DNA of 64,000 nucleotides, taken from Stackebrandtia endophytica (lineage in GTDB: Bacteria > Actinomycetota > Actinomycetes > Mycobacteriales > Micromonosporaceae). Shown here in pieces: positions 61,977 to 64,000 of the stretch. Location of the stretch: positions 1 through 64,000 of the forward strand of contig NZ_VFOW01000001.1 of assembly GCF_006716355.1 (NCBI RefSeq). The letters run 5' to 3'. A model generated the notes under the pieces. That model was not told the origin of the DNA, ran no database searches, and saw nothing but the letters and a program-made list of their open reading frames with translations. Numbering within the stretch: the first letter of the stretch is position 1; every line of letters starts with the position of its first letter. Made by a program: the position numbers and the translations under genes.

Positions 61977-62903
61977 CTAACAAGGCCGACCAAACCTGCA
62001 CGACCGACTTTCGAGTCGCTCCAGCCTGGCGGCACATTCGAGGACGAAGTCGCGGTATCCCTGCGCGACGGCGTAGTCGTTATCGAGCATCCAATGCATC
62101 CGGGAAGCCCCTACCAGTGCCGCCGTGATGAGGGCACCGGTGCGGACATCCGCAGGATCGAAGCGATGTCGGCAGCCGTCGAGATAGAGATCGGTCAGGT
62201 CGGTCCGGGCGGCGAGCATCAGGTGAGCGACGTCGGCCCCGATCGGTGCCACCCCGAGGGTCCCCCAATCGAGGACCACCATGTCGTCACCGGTGGCGAC
62301 GAGATTTCCCGGATGAAAGTCACCGTGACTGAGCACCGATGGCAGCGTCTCCAACCGGTCGAGGAATTCACCACGCCGACCCCACAGACGTTCAACCCGT
62401 GCGTCGACGGACACCGTCGACCAATCGAGTTCGGTAACCGCGATGCGCTGAGCCAGCTGATGGCCAGCCAACCACTCCACCTCCGGAACCACCGCCGTGG
62501 CCTGCCAGATACCGAGTCGATGCGCCGCCACCTCGGCGGATTCGCGGGGCCCGACCACCTCTTCCAGATACACGGTGTCATCGCCGACCCCCAGGCAACG
62601 CGGTGCCCGCAACCCCGGGCCTGCGGGCAACACGTCAGCCGCGTAGGCGAGCAACTCACGTCGCCAATACGCCCAATGGTCGAGGGCTTCGGCCGCATGT
62701 GCATGCCGCCCGGTGGTCGGGCGGCACCGTTTACTCACGACCGTCACCACACGCGCATCGCCGTCGACGTCGACACGACACCGGATGCGCCGCACGGTTC
62801 CGGTCGCCGCGCCAGCCGATTCGTGCAACTCGACGACGTCGGCGTCAATGAGCCGCGCACCCGGGGCGATCGCGTCGAGAACGTTGTCGGGCACGGTTTC
62901 CAT
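61977..62903 (-). CDS. APH-family phosphotransferase
   Basis: ATG 62903; 308 residues. LPSVLSHGDFHPGNLVATGDD (catalytic loop) and MVVLDWGTLGVAPIGADVAH (metal site) are those of APH/choline-kinase-like proteins. VVSKRCRPTTGRHAHAAEAL carries the ATP Lys region. Its 5' end overlaps the 3' end of the sigma factor frame by 160 bases in another frame. Substrate unknown. Confidence 0.88.
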   Translation of the reverse strand: METVPDNVLDAIAPGARLIDADVVELHESAGAATGTVRRIRCRVDVDGDARVVTVVSKRCRPTTGRHAHAAEALDHWAYWRRELLAYAADVLPAGPGLRAPRCLGVGDDTVYLEEVVGPRESAEVAAHRLGIWQATAVVPEVEWLAGHQLAQRIAVTELDWSTVSVDARVERLWGRRGEFLDRLETLPSVLSHGDFHPGNLVATGDDMVVLDWGTLGVAPIGADVAHLMLAARTDLTDLYLDGCRHRFDPADVRTGALITAALVGASRMHWMLDNDYAVAQGYRDFVLECAARLERLESRSCRFGRPC

Positions 62904-64000
62904 TGCCGCACCGTAGCAATCGACACGCCTAACGAACGCTCCACATTATGCGCATTCAATCCGGCGTTGAGCCGTGCCGCCTGCTTCAGCAGGTGATCCC
63001 GCTCAGGAAGACTGGACGCTGAACCCGCCGCTTGAGAATACGAGCGTGCGGCCGCCGCGAGGTCACCGTCGCGTTCAGACAGATACGCCGCCACCGCGTC
63101 ATACCGTGGCAGCGATGGGTCGAGTTGCGACAACGCTGCCAAACCGGACCGTGCTCCGTCGGCCTCACCGACCGCCACGGCCCGGTTCAGGCGAGCCACC
63201 GGACTGTTCGTCAAGCGCACCAGTTCGTCATACCATTCGACGATCTGCACCCAATCGGTCTCCTCGGCGGTCCGAGCATCGGCATGAAGTGCCGCGATCG
63301 CCGCCTGAGCCTGGAACTCACCCAACCGGTCGCGGGCGAGCGCGGCCTGCAGGATCCGCACCCCTTCCGCGATCAACCGGGTGTCCCACAAGCTGCGATC
63401 CTGCTCCGCCAATGGAACAAGCGCGCCGGACGGTCGCGTGCGGGCAGCGCGGCGCGCATGGTGGAGCAGCATGAGCGCCAACAAACCGGCGACCTCTTCG
63501 TGATCGATCCCGGCCGCCAGCTGCCGAGTCAACCGAATCGCCTCGCCGGCCAGATCGACGTCACCGCCGTAACCCTCGTTGAAGACCAGGTACAGGACCC
63601 GCAGCACCGTGGCGACGTCGCCGGGTGGATCGATACCGATCTCGGCGATCTTCCGTTTGGCGCGGCTGATCCGCTGAGCCATCGTCGCCTCGGGAACCAG
63701 ATACGCCTCGGCGATCTGTCGCGTGGTCAGTCCGGCGACCGCGCGCAGCGTCAACGCGACGGCCGACGCCGGAGTCAGAACCGGATGCGCGCACAGAAAA
63801 TACAGACGCAACGTGTCGTCAGTCGCCTCCGCGGGCCCCGATCGGGGTTGAGCCTCGACCAGATCCTCACGATGCCGCCGAGACGTGTCGGCCCGAACCG
63901 CGTCGACGAACCGGCGCCAAGCCACGGTCACCAACCAGCCCTTGGGATCGCGGGGCGGATCACTCGGCCAGGTACGTATCGCATCGACCATGGCGTCCTG
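62744..64000 (-). CDS. ECF42-type sigma factor, N-terminus beyond right edge
   Basis: The frame is open to the right edge and includes QDAMVDAIRTWPSDPPRDPKG (region 2 end), LTTRQIAEAYLVPEATMAQR with ISRAKRKI (region 4) and the ECF42 C-terminal domain with VARLNRAVAVGEADGARSGL. Family members end soon after LLKQAARLN; here the frame runs on for about 70 residues (from about 62960) into the downstream phosphotransferase gene, in another frame. The last part looks non-conserved. A YCII/DGPF partner is expected upstream, outside the window. Confidence 0.88.
   Translation of the reverse strand, partial: QDAMVDAIRTWPSDPPRDPKGWLVTVAWRRFVDAVRADTSRRHREDLVEAQPRSGPAEATDDTLRLYFLCAHPVLTPASAVALTLRAVAGLTTRQIAEAYLVPEATMAQRISRAKRKIAEIGIDPPGDVATVLRVLYLVFNEGYGGDVDLAGEAIRLTRQLAAGIDHEEVAGLLALMLLHHARRAARTRPSGALVPLAEQDRSLWDTRLIAEGVRILQAALARDRLGEFQAQAAIAALHADARTAEETDWVQIVEWYDELVRLTNSPVARLNRAVAVGEADGARSGLAALSQLDPSLPRYDAVAAYLSERDGDLAAAARSYSQAAGSASSLPERDHLLKQAARLNAGLNAHNVERSLGVSIATVRQWKPCPTTFSTRSPRVRGSLTPTSSSCTNRLARRPEPCGASGVVSTSTAMRVW

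Overview
The window is high-GC DNA with GTG/TTG starts, 4-bp start/stop overlaps (GTGA, ATGA) and actinobacterial gene families: ECF42-type sigma factors with YCII/DGPF partners, a DUF6319-type protein, an F420/NADP-reductase-like protein, a GOLPH3-like protein, an Ada-AlkA fusion and an actinobacterial short-loop cytochrome bd. It is most likely a chromosome segment of an actinomycete (Actinomycetota); placement near the Glycomycetales/Micromonosporales is only an impression. No rRNA, tRNA, CRISPR array or insertion sequence was found.

Layout. 0-6 kb (minus strand): a tightly coupled operon with two dynamin-like GTPases flanking a membrane-anchored GrpE-domain protein, then an acidic protein and a NYN/PIN-like protein, a darcynin-like gene, and a J-domain gene running off the left edge. 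6.3-9.3 kb: a large LuxR-type ATPase regulator and a small HTH partner. 9.3-12.5 kb: a plsC-like acyltransferase divergent from cydAB. 12.6-16.6 kb: DUF6319-type protein, serine hydrolase, inositol-monophosphatase-like enzyme and a tyrosine recombinase. 17.2-22.1 kb: a five-gene operon with a MotB/ZorB-like protein, a two-TM coiled-coil protein, a vWA (TerY-like) protein, a tandem PP2C-like protein and a kinase. 22-26 kb: acetyltransferase and DNA-alkylation repair (Ogt, Ada-AlkA). 26-43 kb: accessory metabolism and resistance-type genes, including a TetR gene with twin operators controlling a divergent FAD monooxygenase, a Na+/H+ antiporter, an ECF42/YCII pair and a rhomboid/NUDIX-GNAT/phosphodiesterase operon. 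43.8-50.4 kb: acyl-CoA dehydrogenase, subtilase, cis-prenyltransferase, ADP-ribosylglycohydrolase and ankyrin protein. 50.5-59 kb: CDF transporter, phosphotransferase, methyltransferases, serine hydrolase, regulators and reductases. 59.3-64 kb: an unusual vWA (TROVE/Ro60-like) plus ARPP-2-like pair, a phosphotransferase and a second ECF42 sigma factor cut by the right edge.

Two modules look most like coherent, poorly described systems. One is the 17.2-22.1 kb operon, which joins a flagellar-stator/Zorya-like membrane pair to a TerY-P type vWA-phosphatase-kinase triad. The other is the dynamin/GrpE/J-domain operon, which suggests membrane remodelling coupled to a local Hsp70 cycle. A third is the vWA/ARPP-2-like pair at 59-62 kb.

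Four otherwise normal genes (darcynin, LtrA, a RibD/DHFR-like reductase, a YCII protein) each carry one apparent single-base frameshift at or beside a run of four or five G/C. This pattern suggests assembly or sequencing errors, or very recent inactivation, and should be settled before calling them pseudogenes.
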